Shown here: one piece after another, positions 10,779-25,500 of the stretch
Position numbering within the stretch: position 1 is the stretch's first letter
How the letters are laid out: the number at the start of each line of letters is the position of its first letter
Origin: Hygrocybe punicea
Lineage: Eukaryota > Basidiomycota > Agaricomycetes > Agaricales > Hygrophoraceae
DNA: 64,000 bases
Direction: 5' to 3'
Assembly (NCBI GenBank): GCA_963556145.1
Contig: OY744462.1
Span: 6,324,001-6,388,000, forward strand
Notes under the pieces: generated by a model
Told to the model about the DNA's origin: nothing
The model's input: the letters and a program-made list of their open reading frames with translations, nothing else
Database searches by the model: none
Position numbers and translations under genes: made by a program

Positions 10779-13700
10779 ATGAATCCCCACAACATCATCC
10801 GTGTCTGCATTGCATGTTTGACTTATCTATATTTCCTTGCAAATGCAACATTGTTTCCACAACTATGCCAAGACAAACTTATGTATATCTCTCCTGAACC
10901 AATTTCATGTCCTGTGATATCGACCTTGACCCAAGAATTGGGTGTTTTTCAAAGAAAACTCATAGAACATGAGTTGGCCCCAGATCAGGGCGATGCAACA
11001 ATATTGATGCAAATAAATGCAACACTATATGTAAAGATCATTGGAATAACAAAAGAAACAAAAGATAACTTGACAGTCGATCCATTATTCGTTTGGACTA
11101 CATTTAAAAATAGCGCCTTCAAAATGCGAATACGTTCTATTCAATATGCCAGAAGATATTTCTTACCTCCTAAATATCTCTTTGCTTTGTATTGTCTTCT
11201 CAAACCTATCACTGTCCAATGTCGTTGTAAAATGATCAAAGCATTGCTCATGCGATCGCTATTGAGACGACATGATTTCAAAACATATTTATTTCATTGT
11301 ATTACTAGTTCTCTATCACATGCAACGTTGCTGTGGACCACACTATGTTTCATAATACGGCATAGCCGTTCAAACATAATTGTGTTCAATTTGAATTTAT
11401 TCGGACACTTGTTTAAATCTTTATATATAAATTTCGTTCATAGATATGACTACATTGGTGGTGGTAAACGAATACCAACATTCAAGTTTAGCTTTCTTCA
11501 ATCTTTTATGCTACCGTCTAATAATATCAACCATGATTCTGACATATTATTCGAATATGTGGGGCATATTGATGAACAAACTGCCAACACTTTATATGAA
11601 GATAGAAAAACATATGCATGTGTTAAAATGCCTTTACATGAACTTCTGCCAAATTTGACAGTGAAGGATATTGGTGAAATAACAACAATACATGGTATAT
11701 ATTTGTCAAAGACATTACGAAGATTACATGGACAAGATCTATCTGTGGCATTAATGAGGCATAATTGTTCAGCTTGTGATACTCATGTTTCTATTTTTCA
11801 TGTGCATGATATTAAATCACATAAAGACCTGTGTAAACAGTGGTACAGAAGACAAAAAATGACAGAAACAAATGAGTGCGGCAAAGAAGAAACTCAGGCT
11901 CAAATGAAAGAAGAATTGGACAAGTCAGATGAGCAATTATTTCCTCCTCCTCCTCCATCTATTGAATTGAAGGAAACCATAATCAGCAACTGGTGCAGAG
12001 ATACATCACCTGAATGTTTCCAAGAAAGTGGGTGTGCTGTATGTGGTCAATTGGTTGCATTGAAAAACATGTCTTTATTGTCAAAGACGAAGGTTAATCT
12101 GAAAATATTAACTAGAGACAATATGGGAATCACAAGATGTGAACGATATCATTGTTCTGATCCAATAGAGGATATCAAAGGTCCAGTGCTAGATGACACA
12201 TGTAAATGGATATGCAAACCATGTGTGCTCAGTCTGAATAAAGGCCAAACTCCCAAATATGCTTTGGCGAATGGACTTTGGATGGGAAGAATTCCTGCAC
12301 AACTTCAAAATCTAACATTTGCTGAACAACTTTTGATTGCCCGTGTTCGTCACAACAAATGTATTGTTCGTGTCTCCTCTGGGATGCATAAAATGAAAGC
12401 AAATGCCATCATGTTTCAAAACCCAACACCAAAGATATATCAACGGTTGCCTCCAACAATTAAAGAACTTGATGAAGTGCTAGCATTTATTTTCACTGGT
12501 CCTGCCAGACCAACTCCAGAAGACATGGAGCGAACGCCTTTATTGGTTCGCCGAAGGCGAGTTTCTGCAGCTTTAGAATGGCTGAAATTGAATCACATGG
12601 ATTACTATGATTTAGATATCTCCTATGAAAATCTAGCACAATATCCAGATCATGGAATTCCTGTTGTGGTTGCATATCGACCAGCAGACACAAATAAGGA
12701 ACCAGAAGCCACTAGTGCATTTGACAATGAAGTGGAAGATGGTGTGGAAGATGGGCCTTGTCCCTTTGTTGTTAGTGGAATAACTGGCGAAAATCTAGAT
12801 ATTACAAGTCCAAAGGCATTAATAGCTAGAGCGACCAAGCACTTGATAGATGACCATGGTGGTGTTCTTGCCATAAGCCATGCTAGAAATCCAGAATCGT
12901 TCTTTAATAATCCTCAGTTATATCCTATGATGTTTCCCTGCCTATTTCCATATGGCTTGGGTGGTATTAGCAGCATAGACAATGATGTTTTAAGCATCAG
13001 TGATATGATGCACAAAAGACATCTCCTGATGTACCATGACAAAAGATTTCAAACCGATCCCTATTTTCCATTGATTGCATTCAATCAAGAACAAATCAAA
13101 GACAGTACAACCGGAGGATATTTGTTGACTAATAAACATAATTTCAACGATATTGCAAATCGCCTGATGAATATCAATACAGCTGTTTTGGATGACCTCT
13201 CTAAAAGATTATCTAGAGGTGATAGAGTCAAACCGGATACATCAGAAGAGAAAGCATGCTATAAACTCATTTCTGATCTGGATCACGTAGCTGGTCAGGT
13301 CAAAGGTTCAATTACTAACAAGAAATACATGCGAAATGAGATTTGGTCTCTGATATCCTATATTGGTGCTCCGACTTGGTTTATCACTTTTGCACCTGCA
13401 GACATCAATCACCCACTATGCTTATATTATGCTGACAACAAAGAAAAGTTTTATCCTAAACTACGTCTACCCCAGGATTGTTACAAACTAATTGCAAACA
13501 ATCCAGTTGCTGGAGCCCGCTTTTTTCACTTTACTACTGAAATGTTCATCAAACATATATTAGGAATAAATGAATCTCATCCTGGCCTGTATGGAAACAC
13601 ATCAGGTTATTATGCAACGGTAGAGGAACAAGGACGTCTTACCTTGCATCTTCATATGCTGTTGTGGATAAAGGGATGCCTTACACCTCAGGAAATACGT

Positions 13701-16700
13701 GACAAAATTATGGGTGAAAATTCTGACTTTCAGAAAAGATTAGTGGAATATTTGGAAAGTTTGTGTGTAGGACAATTCATGACAGGTTCTAAAGATGAGG
13801 TATCACAGAAAATGGAACAGACAATGTCGAAACCTGAATATCAACCACCAACATGTGTCATGCCAGATCCACCATCATATAATTGTTCCATGAATTGTCA
13901 ATATCACAACAAAAGATCAACATGGTGGCAAAGGTTTCAAGATGTTGTAGATGATCTTTTATTGCGATTAAATGTACATAACAGGCATGATGGCAAAAAA
14001 AAGCCATACTGTCTTAATTCGAAAGGTGAATGTAAACGACGATTTCCCCGTGATATCTTTCAACAAACTTTTGTAGAACCTAACACTGGTGCTCTCAACC
14101 TCAAGCATGGTGAACCTTGGATGAACACGGTGACACCTGAAGTTACATATATGCTACGATGCAATTCTGATGTGACCAGCTTATTATCAGGTACTGCTAT
14201 AAAGGCCATAGTTGCATACATAACAGATTATATTACAAAATTCTCCTTGAAGACCTATAGCATTTTTGAAGTGATAAAAAGTATTTTTGATAAGAATTCC
14301 GAAATGATTGGTGGCGACCTAAAAAGAAAAGACAAAGTCAGAAAGCTGTTTACACAAATAGTCAATTCACTCACCTCCAAAATGGAAATTGGTGCTCCAA
14401 TGGCTTCATTATATGTCCTTGGAAATCCTGATCACTACACCAGTCATAAATTCGTGCCATTCTTTTGGAGATCTTATGTTAAAGAGGTTATCAGTGCATG
14501 GTCTGATGAAGAAATTCCTAATATATGTGAAGACCAAAATAATGCACAAAAGGTTGTTATTGGTAAGAATAATGGCGCATACATTGGACTTTCCAAAGTA
14601 AATAATTATATGTTCAGACCCGCCTTGTATGATAATGTATCACTGTATGACTGGATACGTCTTGCCACTATGGAACCAAAGAAAAGACGCACCAAAACAA
14701 AGACCAAAAGGGCCAGAAAAGAACCAGTGCAAAACCAAATTTTTGACAATCTAGGCTGTGATGATTTGTCTGACTCTTGCACTGAACCTACTAATGTTGA
14801 CTATTCCAGTGATGACAACTTGTCTGATGTCGTTGATAATGATATACTCATGGAGATAGATGAAATTCCAAAACCTGATAGTTTGAGTAGACATGCAGGC
14901 ACAGAAATAGCTGATAAAACAAATGAAGTTGATCTTAATAAATTGACAAAATTTGAAAATGATTATACTTTACATTCCAATCATCCACAATATCTTACCC
15001 ACCATGCCAAAATGAAAGGGAATGATCCTTTCATAGTTCCTAATTTTATTCCGAACACTTTGCCAAGGGCTGACCGTGGTGATCGAGAATATTATTGTTG
15101 TACAATGTTAACGTTTTTCAAGCCATGGAGAAGTGGCAAAGAACTCAAAAGTAAATTACAAACATGGGATAATGCTTTTATAGACCACGAGTTTTCTAAA
15201 AAAGAACTAGAGATCATGAAATACTTTGGTCTGCGGTATGAATGTTTGGATGCAAGAGATGATTTCTCTGCTAAACGTCAGAAGAATAATACTGCAAATA
15301 TAAGGTATTCATGGGCGACCTCAAACGGTCTTGATGAACTGGATGACATGCACAATGCTGAATTTGCATTTAATGGCGACGACTTCAACAACAATATTGA
15401 TGAAGACAATAATGACACGGAAATACTCCTGAAACTTGGTCAAAAAGGACAAAAAAGGAAAGATCAAATGCTGATAACTGAAAGAACTTTGAAAAGGTCA
15501 GGGTGGCTCGATGATTGTATTGATGGTACCCCAGATATAGGACCGTTGATACCTATAGAACCACCTGTAGTACAATCAGCAAAATTGTGGAGAACTGCAG
15601 TCCTTGCAAAGAAAAAGGAAATCATCAATGACAGAAATAAAAATTTACCAACAAACACAGCAACCATAAATAAATTGGGAAATTTTCAATATAATGATGT
15701 CAAGATAGTGGATGCAGCATACATCAACCATATGTTTATTCCTGCAAACAGAGCTGATCGTCATCTTATTGATGTAACTATCAATGATTACAAGTTGAAC
15801 ACTGACCAAAAGAGAGCATTTCATATCATTGCGAATCACTCTACCTTGATTAACGGTTCTGATAAGCTACGCATGTATCTTGGTGGGATGGCAGGCACAG
15901 GGAAATCACAAGTCATCAAAGCATTGACTAGTTTTTTTGGTAAACACAACGAAAATCATCGATTTGTGGTTCTTGCACCAACCGGTGGTGCTGCTGCCCT
16001 TGTAAATGGATCCACATATCACTCCATTCTTGGAATTAATCAGGGAGGATCATCTCGTTCCCTTGCACAAGTACGTGCCAATCTTGATGGTGTGGATTAC
16101 ATTTTCATTGATGAGGTGTCAATGTTATCTTGCAGAGATATGTATAAAATCAGTGCTCAGTGTGCAAAAGCACGTGGTGTTTATGATGAACCCTTTGGTG
16201 GCATTAATATGATATTTGCAGGAGATTTTGGCCAACTTCCACCAGCTATGAGTGGTGCTCCTTTATACTCTGGAACCGTTGGTGTCCAAATCAATTCCAG
16301 TCAAACTATAGCAAATCAGGAAGCGGCTATAGGCAAAGCTCTTTGGCATCAAATAACAACAGTTGTTATATTACGTGAAAATATGAGACAAACCAATCAG
16401 TCAGAAGAAGATGTCCAACTGAGGCTTGCTTTGGAAAACATGAGATACAAAGCATGTACTCCCAAAGATATTGCATTTCTTCGTACTCGTGTTGCAGGAA
16501 AAGGTCCAAATGATCCAAAATTAGCCCAAAAGAAATTCAGGAATGTGTCAGTTATAACTGCATTGAATGCACAAAAAGACAAAATCAATGAACTTGGTAT
16601 TCAACGTTTTGCTGCTGAAAATAGGAGACCATTAACATCATTCTATTCCATAGACAGATGGAATGATCCTACTAGTTCCAATAGCAAAAGAAAATCTCAT

Positions 16701-17342
16701 CACATGTCAACAATTTTGGATCCTATTCGACACACAAAGATATTGGAACCTTCACTCCAAAAGCTACTTTGGAGCCAACCACATGCATCATCCTCTGATC
16801 ATATACCAGGAAGATTGGACTTATGTGTAGGCATGCCAGTGATGCTGAGGAACAATGATGCAACAGAGTGCTGCATTACCAAAGGAGCAGAGGGCATAGT
16901 TGTGGGTTGGCAGAGTGCAATAGGTCCTGAGCAACAAACTGTACTGGACACTTTATTTGTCAGATTATTGAATCCTCCAAAAAAAATTAACATAGAAGGA
17001 CTTCCTGAAAATGTTGTGCCGATTACAAAACATGTCACTTCCACCATGTGCTCATTACCCAATGATGATGTGATATCTTTGTCAAGAGAACAAGTGTTGG
17101 TACTACCTAATTTTGCAATGACTGATTATGCATGTCAAGGACGTACTCGTCCTAACAATGTAGTTGACCTCAGTAGTTGTAGAAACCACCAATCCTATTA
17201 TACTTGCTTATCAAGAAGTGCTTCTGCAGCAGGAACTATCATCATGCAAGGCTTTGATCCTAAAGTAATTACTGGGGGTGCTTCTGGATATCTCAGGCAG
17301 GAATTCAGAGAATTAGAACTGCTTGATGAGATTACCAACTGA
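10779..17342 (+). pseudogene. Helitron Rep-helicase, first copy, frameshifted and cut by the gap
   Basis: The first 2187 codons are those of the complete gene at 20652-28397. One A is missing near 17337, so the frame closes at 17342. The following 540 bases still match the C-terminal part in broken frames until the N run at 17883. Since the breaks are all in A runs next to a contig end, they are more likely sequencing errors than mutations. All Rep and helicase motifs are present before the break. This entry is probably not a second gene. Confidence 0.85.
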
Positions 17343-17882
17343 AATATCAAGGACTCTTACCAGACCATGTCAAGGGAGATCAGCGAAATTCTATCATTGA
17401 TCAATTTAGAAAATGGAAAGGAAAGTCATATATTCCAAAAAACATTCATCATGCTATCGCATGGAAAGCCACGGAGCAACTAAATCAATACACAACACAG
17501 CCCTCTCCATGGCAATTAATTAAACATATGAACAAAAATCAAAAGGCAGATTTCAGAAACCTCAACTTTGTTCCTGCAAAGGAACTGTTCCAATCACTGT
17601 CACTCATAAAAATTCGATGGCCAATGTATTGCAAAATAAAAAACGAAAATTACAACAAGTTGTAAGTTCATCTTCCATAGTGAAAAAAAGACGAAAAACA
17701 AGTACTACTGAATTAAATGAACCAAAAGGGTTTATATGGGATGCGGAAGATTGGAGCTGTGCTTATGATTCACTCTTTACAATATTACTAGCAATATGGA
17801 ATGAAGATCCATCAAGTTGGAAAAAAGATTCAATAGCATCAATGAAATATTAAAGATTTTGAGCTTAGGATTCAAACGATCC

Positions 17883-18082
17883 NNNNNNNNNNNNNNNNNN
17901 NNNNNNNNNNNNNNNNNNNNNNNNNNNNNNNNNNNNNNNNNNNNNNNNNNNNNNNNNNNNNNNNNNNNNNNNNNNNNNNNNNNNNNNNNNNNNNNNNNNN
18001 NNNNNNNNNNNNNNNNNNNNNNNNNNNNNNNNNNNNNNNNNNNNNNNNNNNNNNNNNNNNNNNNNNNNNNNNNNNNNNNNNN
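17883..18082. other. Assembly gap of 200 N
   Basis: Exactly 200 unknown bases. The round number suggests a placeholder gap. The sequences on its two sides overlap by about 9.67 kb, so the true distance may be negative. Confidence 0.98.
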
Positions 18083-19563
18083 AGTCTTGGTGGCGAAACG
18101 GGCAAACGAGGTTACCCGTGACTGGCGAAGCAAGATCTTCGATGATTGGCTCCTGAAAGAATTTTATGTTGGGAAACATTCTCCATCGGCTTTGATTCAA
18201 CATGGCGCTGTGAACACCGAGATCAAGCCCGAGGATCTAGGTAAGTATATATGTATTTATGGCCAAATGAATTCTCACGTCTGGCATCATAGATTGGGCA
18301 AAATACGACGAATCCGTGCCAGCATGGCACAGCGGAACCTTGGCAAATTGGTCATTCGGTGGGCTTCCGGATGCCACAAAGCTCGAGATCATCGGTCATG
18401 TTATTGCTTGGTGTAAAGGACATAGTGTCCTCGTCGATTCTGATGTGGCAGATGATGATGAAGGTGTGATCTAGAATTACATGTGTGATTGTGCTAATGA
18501 TATAGTACATTTGCAGAGGAGCCAGTTGCCCAGGGCAAGGGCAAGGGCAAAGCCAAGTCAAAATCGGTCAAAAAACAGAAGGCATCTTCTGCTGGTTTGT
18601 ACAAATTTTCAACCATAGTGGTGTATAGATCTATTGAATATTCAGGTGGCGCAGACAATTCGTCCGAGAAGGACAAAAAGAAGCCCAAGCCCAAGCCCAA
18701 GTCCAGTAAGTACTTTCATTGTCTGTGATTGTCATACATGCAAACCCTTCATCATGACAGAGCGCACAATCAAGTCCAAAGCCGAGGACGACGATGAGGG
18801 TGAGTTATTGAATTCCGAATATCAAAACGATGATCCAACACATTTATTCATGTATAGACGACATAAAGATGGAGGAGGACGTAGCCCCGGTAAAGAAGAA
18901 GCGGTCTAAGGCCCAAATGCGTACGTTGCTCACCTTGTTATGATTAATGCACTGACATCTCGCAGTCGCTGTTGAAATTGGGTCGTCGCGCACAACCCGG
19001 CAATCGGCATCGGAGAAATTGACAATGGAGATTAAGCCACCCATCGCCCCCGAGCCGGATGTTGTGGCACCGGAATCCGCGAAGTTGGACATTTTAGGAC
19101 CAGAGTGGGCGGGGTTGTTGGATGTTGATAATGATATAACCATGGACAACGATGACGGATCTCCCGAACCTGAAAAGATGTCTCCCAGCGATGGTCACGA
19201 GGATGGCGAGATGGCAAAGAGGAGGAAATTGGATGTTGCTTCGGAGCAAGCGGGCATTATCGTAGAGAAACTCAACCTGGTGAAGCCACCGAAGAAGTCT
19301 CCGACTCCGGGTATGTATTTCAACATTACATCATAGGCTGTATATATTCCAATTCTGATCTTCTCCATGTCCTAGGATTCCGTCCCAATACGCGTGCATC
19401 GTCACGCCACCAGTCATCGACCCCTGCAGAGCCCAGCGCTTCATCAATGGATGTGGATTGGAGCAACATCGTTCCACCCGAAATCCTACTCTCCATTACT
19501 CCAAGCCAAACGAGGCCTTCATCTCCCAAGCCATCGACATCCAAACTTGATCCCGGGCCTTAA
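18083..19563 (+). pseudogene. Second copy of the 3' part of the gene at 7767-9690
   Basis: The sequence starts inside exon 1 at the codon for Val in EVLVAKRANE and continues through all later exons to the stop at 19563, identical to 8210-9690. The 5' part is absent because the contig begins here. If the duplication is an assembly artefact, this is simply the same gene. If it is real, this would be a promoterless 3' fragment. Confidence 0.8.
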
Positions 19564-22500
19564 TTTTGGAGGAGTAAGTCCTTCTTTTGTGGAGTATTCA
19601 TTATATTTGACTAAAAAAACTGTATCCCAGTCGTTGATTTCTGGAAACTTGGTGACAATCTGTGCCCTCAAATGTCCTCCTCATACATCGCTACTATTAA
19701 CATTTGTACAGTTTCTATATATGTATTTCTTTTTGCTCCGTTAAAAATGGTTTGTGTTACTGTCCTATGACCATAAGAATTGAGCATGATAGTGAGCATA
19801 GATACAGCATAAGGCATCAATCTTGTTGACTGAAAATCTGTTTGTCTAAAATATATCCTGGTGAATGCATTACTTTCAGTTCAGTTGTACAACCACCTAC
19901 ACACTCAACTTGAGAAGGACAACCTGAGATGACTCTCATTCGGGCTAATGAAAATTCAAATTGAATATATGTAAGAAACCAGAATCACGAACTTTATGGA
20001 CCTATTAAATGAGGATACAATGATACAAGAGTAACAAAACCCCCTCTTGTAGTGGAAGATATAACTGTCACTCCAAGGGGAGCTATGACTCTTTGGTACC
20101 AGAATAATACAGTATACTTGTGTGGGAATGATACGTACAGCTCCATAAAAATGACAATGTATTTCTGACAAGGATGAAGAACAATGATAATTTCCATGAA
20201 TTACCAAGCAATTGTCAAATATGCACAGTTGTCAAACAGCCTGGTTGTTCAACTTCAATACCTGTTTTGTCTGTTGAGCAAGCCAGAAATAAATATCACT
20301 GAGACTCTGAAGATTAAATCCACAAAATATCTTAAAAGGGGGTACCATTGTTCTTCTCAGTCGGTTTGATCAATGTCTTGTCAGCCAGACCCCTAATAAG
20401 ATCGTAAGGCAGCTATTCATGATACAGATGCATTTTTGGCCTGTATCAAGGCATGTCACAGGAACATAGAATGGAATAAAAAAAGTAAACACAGATTTCT
20501 AAAGATTCAGGCACGCCTTATGGTGTTTTGGGAAAAGCTTACAAATAATATAATGTCATATGATCAATCCCATTGTGTTAATTGTTATTCATGATCCGAA
20601 CCACTTGACTAGTTAAATGGGCGGTGTTTCCTCTTACTGTCACAAATCCTCATGAATCCCCACAACATCATCCGTGTCTGCATTGCATGTTTGACTTATC
20701 TATATTTCCTTGCAAATGCAACATTGTTTCCACAACTATGCCAAGACAAACTTATGTATATCTCTCCTGAACCAATTTCATGTCCTGTGATATCGACCTT
20801 GACCCAAGAATTGGGTGTTTTTCAAAGAAAACTCATAGAACATGAGTTGGCCCCAGATCAGGGCGATGCAACAATATTGATGCAAATAAATGCAACACTA
20901 TATGTAAAGATCATTGGAATAACAAAAGAAACAAAAGATAACTTGACAGTCGATCCATTATTCGTTTGGACTACATTTAAAAATAGCGCCTTCAAAATGC
21001 GAATACGTTCTATTCAATATGCCAGAAGATATTTCTTACCTCCTAAATATCTCTTTGCTTTGTATTGTCTTCTCAAACCTATCACTGTCCAATGTCGTTG
21101 TAAAATGATCAAAGCATTGCTCATGCGATCGCTATTGAGACGACATGATTTCAAAACATATTTATTTCATTGTATTACTAGTTCTCTATCACATGCAACG
21201 TTGCTGTGGACCACACTATGTTTCATAATACGGCATAGCCGTTCAAACATAATTGTGTTCAATTTGAATTTATTCGGACACTTGTTTAAATCTTTATATA
21301 TAAATTTCGTTCATAGATATGACTACATTGGTGGTGGTAAACGAATACCAACATTCAAGTTTAGCTTTCTTCAATCTTTTATGCTACCGTCTAATAATAT
21401 CAACCATGATTCTGACATATTATTCGAATATGTGGGGCATATTGATGAACAAACTGCCAACACTTTATATGAAGATAGAAAAACATATGCATGTGTTAAA
21501 ATGCCTTTACATGAACTTCTGCCAAATTTGACAGTGAAGGATATTGGTGAAATAACAACAATACATGGTATATATTTGTCAAAGACATTACGAAGATTAC
21601 ATGGACAAGATCTATCTGTGGCATTAATGAGGCATAATTGTTCAGCTTGTGATACTCATGTTTCTATTTTTCATGTGCATGATATTAAATCACATAAAGA
21701 CCTGTGTAAACAGTGGTACAGAAGACAAAAAATGACAGAAACAAATGAGTGCGGCAAAGAAGAAACTCAGGCTCAAATGAAAGAAGAATTGGACAAGTCA
21801 GATGAGCAATTATTTCCTCCTCCTCCTCCATCTATTGAATTGAAGGAAACCATAATCAGCAACTGGTGCAGAGATACATCACCTGAATGTTTCCAAGAAA
21901 GTGGGTGTGCTGTATGTGGTCAATTGGTTGCATTGAAAAACATGTCTTTATTGTCAAAGACGAAGGTTAATCTGAAAATATTAACTAGAGACAATATGGG
22001 AATCACAAGATGTGAACGATATCATTGTTCTGATCCAATAGAGGATATCAAAGGTCCAGTGCTAGATGACACATGTAAATGGATATGCAAACCATGTGTG
22101 CTCAGTCTGAATAAAGGCCAAACTCCCAAATATGCTTTGGCGAATGGACTTTGGATGGGAAGAATTCCTGCACAACTTCAAAATCTAACATTTGCTGAAC
22201 AACTTTTGATTGCCCGTGTTCGTCACAACAAATGTATTGTTCGTGTCTCCTCTGGGATGCATAAAATGAAAGCAAATGCCATCATGTTTCAAAACCCAAC
22301 ACCAAAGATATATCAACGGTTGCCTCCAACAATTAAAGAACTTGATGAAGTGCTAGCATTTATTTTCACTGGTCCTGCCAGACCAACTCCAGAAGACATG
22401 GAGCGAACGCCTTTATTGGTTCGCCGAAGGCGAGTTTCTGCAGCTTTAGAATGGCTGAAATTGAATCACATGGATTACTATGATTTAGATATCTCCTATG

Positions 22501-25500
22501 AAAATCTAGCACAATATCCAGATCATGGAATTCCTGTTGTGGTTGCATATCGACCAGCAGACACAAATAAGGAACCAGAAGCCACTAGTGCATTTGACAA
22601 TGAAGTGGAAGATGGTGTGGAAGATGGGCCTTGTCCCTTTGTTGTTAGTGGAATAACTGGCGAAAATCTAGATATTACAAGTCCAAAGGCATTAATAGCT
22701 AGAGCGACCAAGCACTTGATAGATGACCATGGTGGTGTTCTTGCCATAAGCCATGCTAGAAATCCAGAATCGTTCTTTAATAATCCTCAGTTATATCCTA
22801 TGATGTTTCCCTGCCTATTTCCATATGGCTTGGGTGGTATTAGCAGCATAGACAATGATGTTTTAAGCATCAGTGATATGATGCACAAAAGACATCTCCT
22901 GATGTACCATGACAAAAGATTTCAAACCGATCCCTATTTTCCATTGATTGCATTCAATCAAGAACAAATCAAAGACAGTACAACCGGAGGATATTTGTTG
23001 ACTAATAAACATAATTTCAACGATATTGCAAATCGCCTGATGAATATCAATACAGCTGTTTTGGATGACCTCTCTAAAAGATTATCTAGAGGTGATAGAG
23101 TCAAACCGGATACATCAGAAGAGAAAGCATGCTATAAACTCATTTCTGATCTGGATCACGTAGCTGGTCAGGTCAAAGGTTCAATTACTAACAAGAAATA
23201 CATGCGAAATGAGATTTGGTCTCTGATATCCTATATTGGTGCTCCGACTTGGTTTATCACTTTTGCACCTGCAGACATCAATCACCCACTATGCTTATAT
23301 TATGCTGACAACAAAGAAAAGTTTTATCCTAAACTACGTCTACCCCAGGATTGTTACAAACTAATTGCAAACAATCCAGTTGCTGGAGCCCGCTTTTTTC
23401 ACTTTACTACTGAAATGTTCATCAAACATATATTAGGAATAAATGAATCTCATCCTGGCCTGTATGGAAACACATCAGGTTATTATGCAACGGTAGAGGA
23501 ACAAGGACGTCTTACCTTGCATCTTCATATGCTGTTGTGGATAAAGGGATGCCTTACACCTCAGGAAATACGTGACAAAATTATGGGTGAAAATTCTGAC
23601 TTTCAGAAAAGATTAGTGGAATATTTGGAAAGTTTGTGTGTAGGACAATTCATGACAGGTTCTAAAGATGAGGTATCACAGAAAATGGAACAGACAATGT
23701 CGAAACCTGAATATCAACCACCAACATGTGTCATGCCAGATCCACCATCATATAATTGTTCCATGAATTGTCAATATCACAACAAAAGATCAACATGGTG
23801 GCAAAGGTTTCAAGATGTTGTAGATGATCTTTTATTGCGATTAAATGTACATAACAGGCATGATGGCAAAAAAAAGCCATACTGTCTTAATTCGAAAGGT
23901 GAATGTAAACGACGATTTCCCCGTGATATCTTTCAACAAACTTTTGTAGAACCTAACACTGGTGCTCTCAACCTCAAGCATGGTGAACCTTGGATGAACA
24001 CGGTGACACCTGAAGTTACATATATGCTACGATGCAATTCTGATGTGACCAGCTTATTATCAGGTACTGCTATAAAGGCCATAGTTGCATACATAACAGA
24101 TTATATTACAAAATTCTCCTTGAAGACCTATAGCATTTTTGAAGTGATAAAAAGTATTTTTGATAAGAATTCCGAAATGATTGGTGGCGACCTAAAAAGA
24201 AAAGACAAAGTCAGAAAGCTGTTTACACAAATAGTCAATTCACTCACCTCCAAAATGGAAATTGGTGCTCCAATGGCTTCATTATATGTCCTTGGAAATC
24301 CTGATCACTACACCAGTCATAAATTCGTGCCATTCTTTTGGAGATCTTATGTTAAAGAGGTTATCAGTGCATGGTCTGATGAAGAAATTCCTAATATATG
24401 TGAAGACCAAAATAATGCACAAAAGGTTGTTATTGGTAAGAATAATGGCGCATACATTGGACTTTCCAAAGTAAATAATTATATGTTCAGACCCGCCTTG
24501 TATGATAATGTATCACTGTATGACTGGATACGTCTTGCCACTATGGAACCAAAGAAAAGACGCACCAAAACAAAGACCAAAAGGGCCAGAAAAGAACCAG
24601 TGCAAAACCAAATTTTTGACAATCTAGGCTGTGATGATTTGTCTGACTCTTGCACTGAACCTACTAATGTTGACTATTCCAGTGATGACAACTTGTCTGA
24701 TGTCGTTGATAATGATATACTCATGGAGATAGATGAAATTCCAAAACCTGATAGTTTGAGTAGACATGCAGGCACAGAAATAGCTGATAAAACAAATGAA
24801 GTTGATCTTAATAAATTGACAAAATTTGAAAATGATTATACTTTACATTCCAATCATCCACAATATCTTACCCACCATGCCAAAATGAAAGGGAATGATC
24901 CTTTCATAGTTCCTAATTTTATTCCGAACACTTTGCCAAGGGCTGACCGTGGTGATCGAGAATATTATTGTTGTACAATGTTAACGTTTTTCAAGCCATG
25001 GAGAAGTGGCAAAGAACTCAAAAGTAAATTACAAACATGGGATAATGCTTTTATAGACCACGAGTTTTCTAAAAAAGAACTAGAGATCATGAAATACTTT
25101 GGTCTGCGGTATGAATGTTTGGATGCAAGAGATGATTTCTCTGCTAAACGTCAGAAGAATAATACTGCAAATATAAGGTATTCATGGGCGACCTCAAACG
25201 GTCTTGATGAACTGGATGACATGCACAATGCTGAATTTGCATTTAATGGCGACGACTTCAACAACAATATTGATGAAGACAATAATGACACGGAAATACT
25301 CCTGAAACTTGGTCAAAAAGGACAAAAAAGGAAAGATCAAATGCTGATAACTGAAAGAACTTTGAAAAGGTCAGGGTGGCTCGATGATTGTATTGATGGT
25401 ACCCCAGATATAGGACCGTTGATACCTATAGAACCACCTGTAGTACAATCAGCAAAATTGTGGAGAACTGCAGTCCTTGCAAAGAAAAAGGAAATCATCA

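Larger units (their letters stand above)
8210..17882 (+). repeat. First copy of a 9.67-kb direct duplication across an assembly gap
   Basis: Bases 8210-17882 equal 18083-27758 at a constant offset of 9873, growing to 9876 after three missing bases. The missing bases are single A residues near 17337, 17580 and 17823, all in A runs and all in the last 550 bases before the N run. No substitution was noticed when reading the two copies. This pattern is expected where the low-quality end of one contig overlaps the start of the next. Confidence 0.9.
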
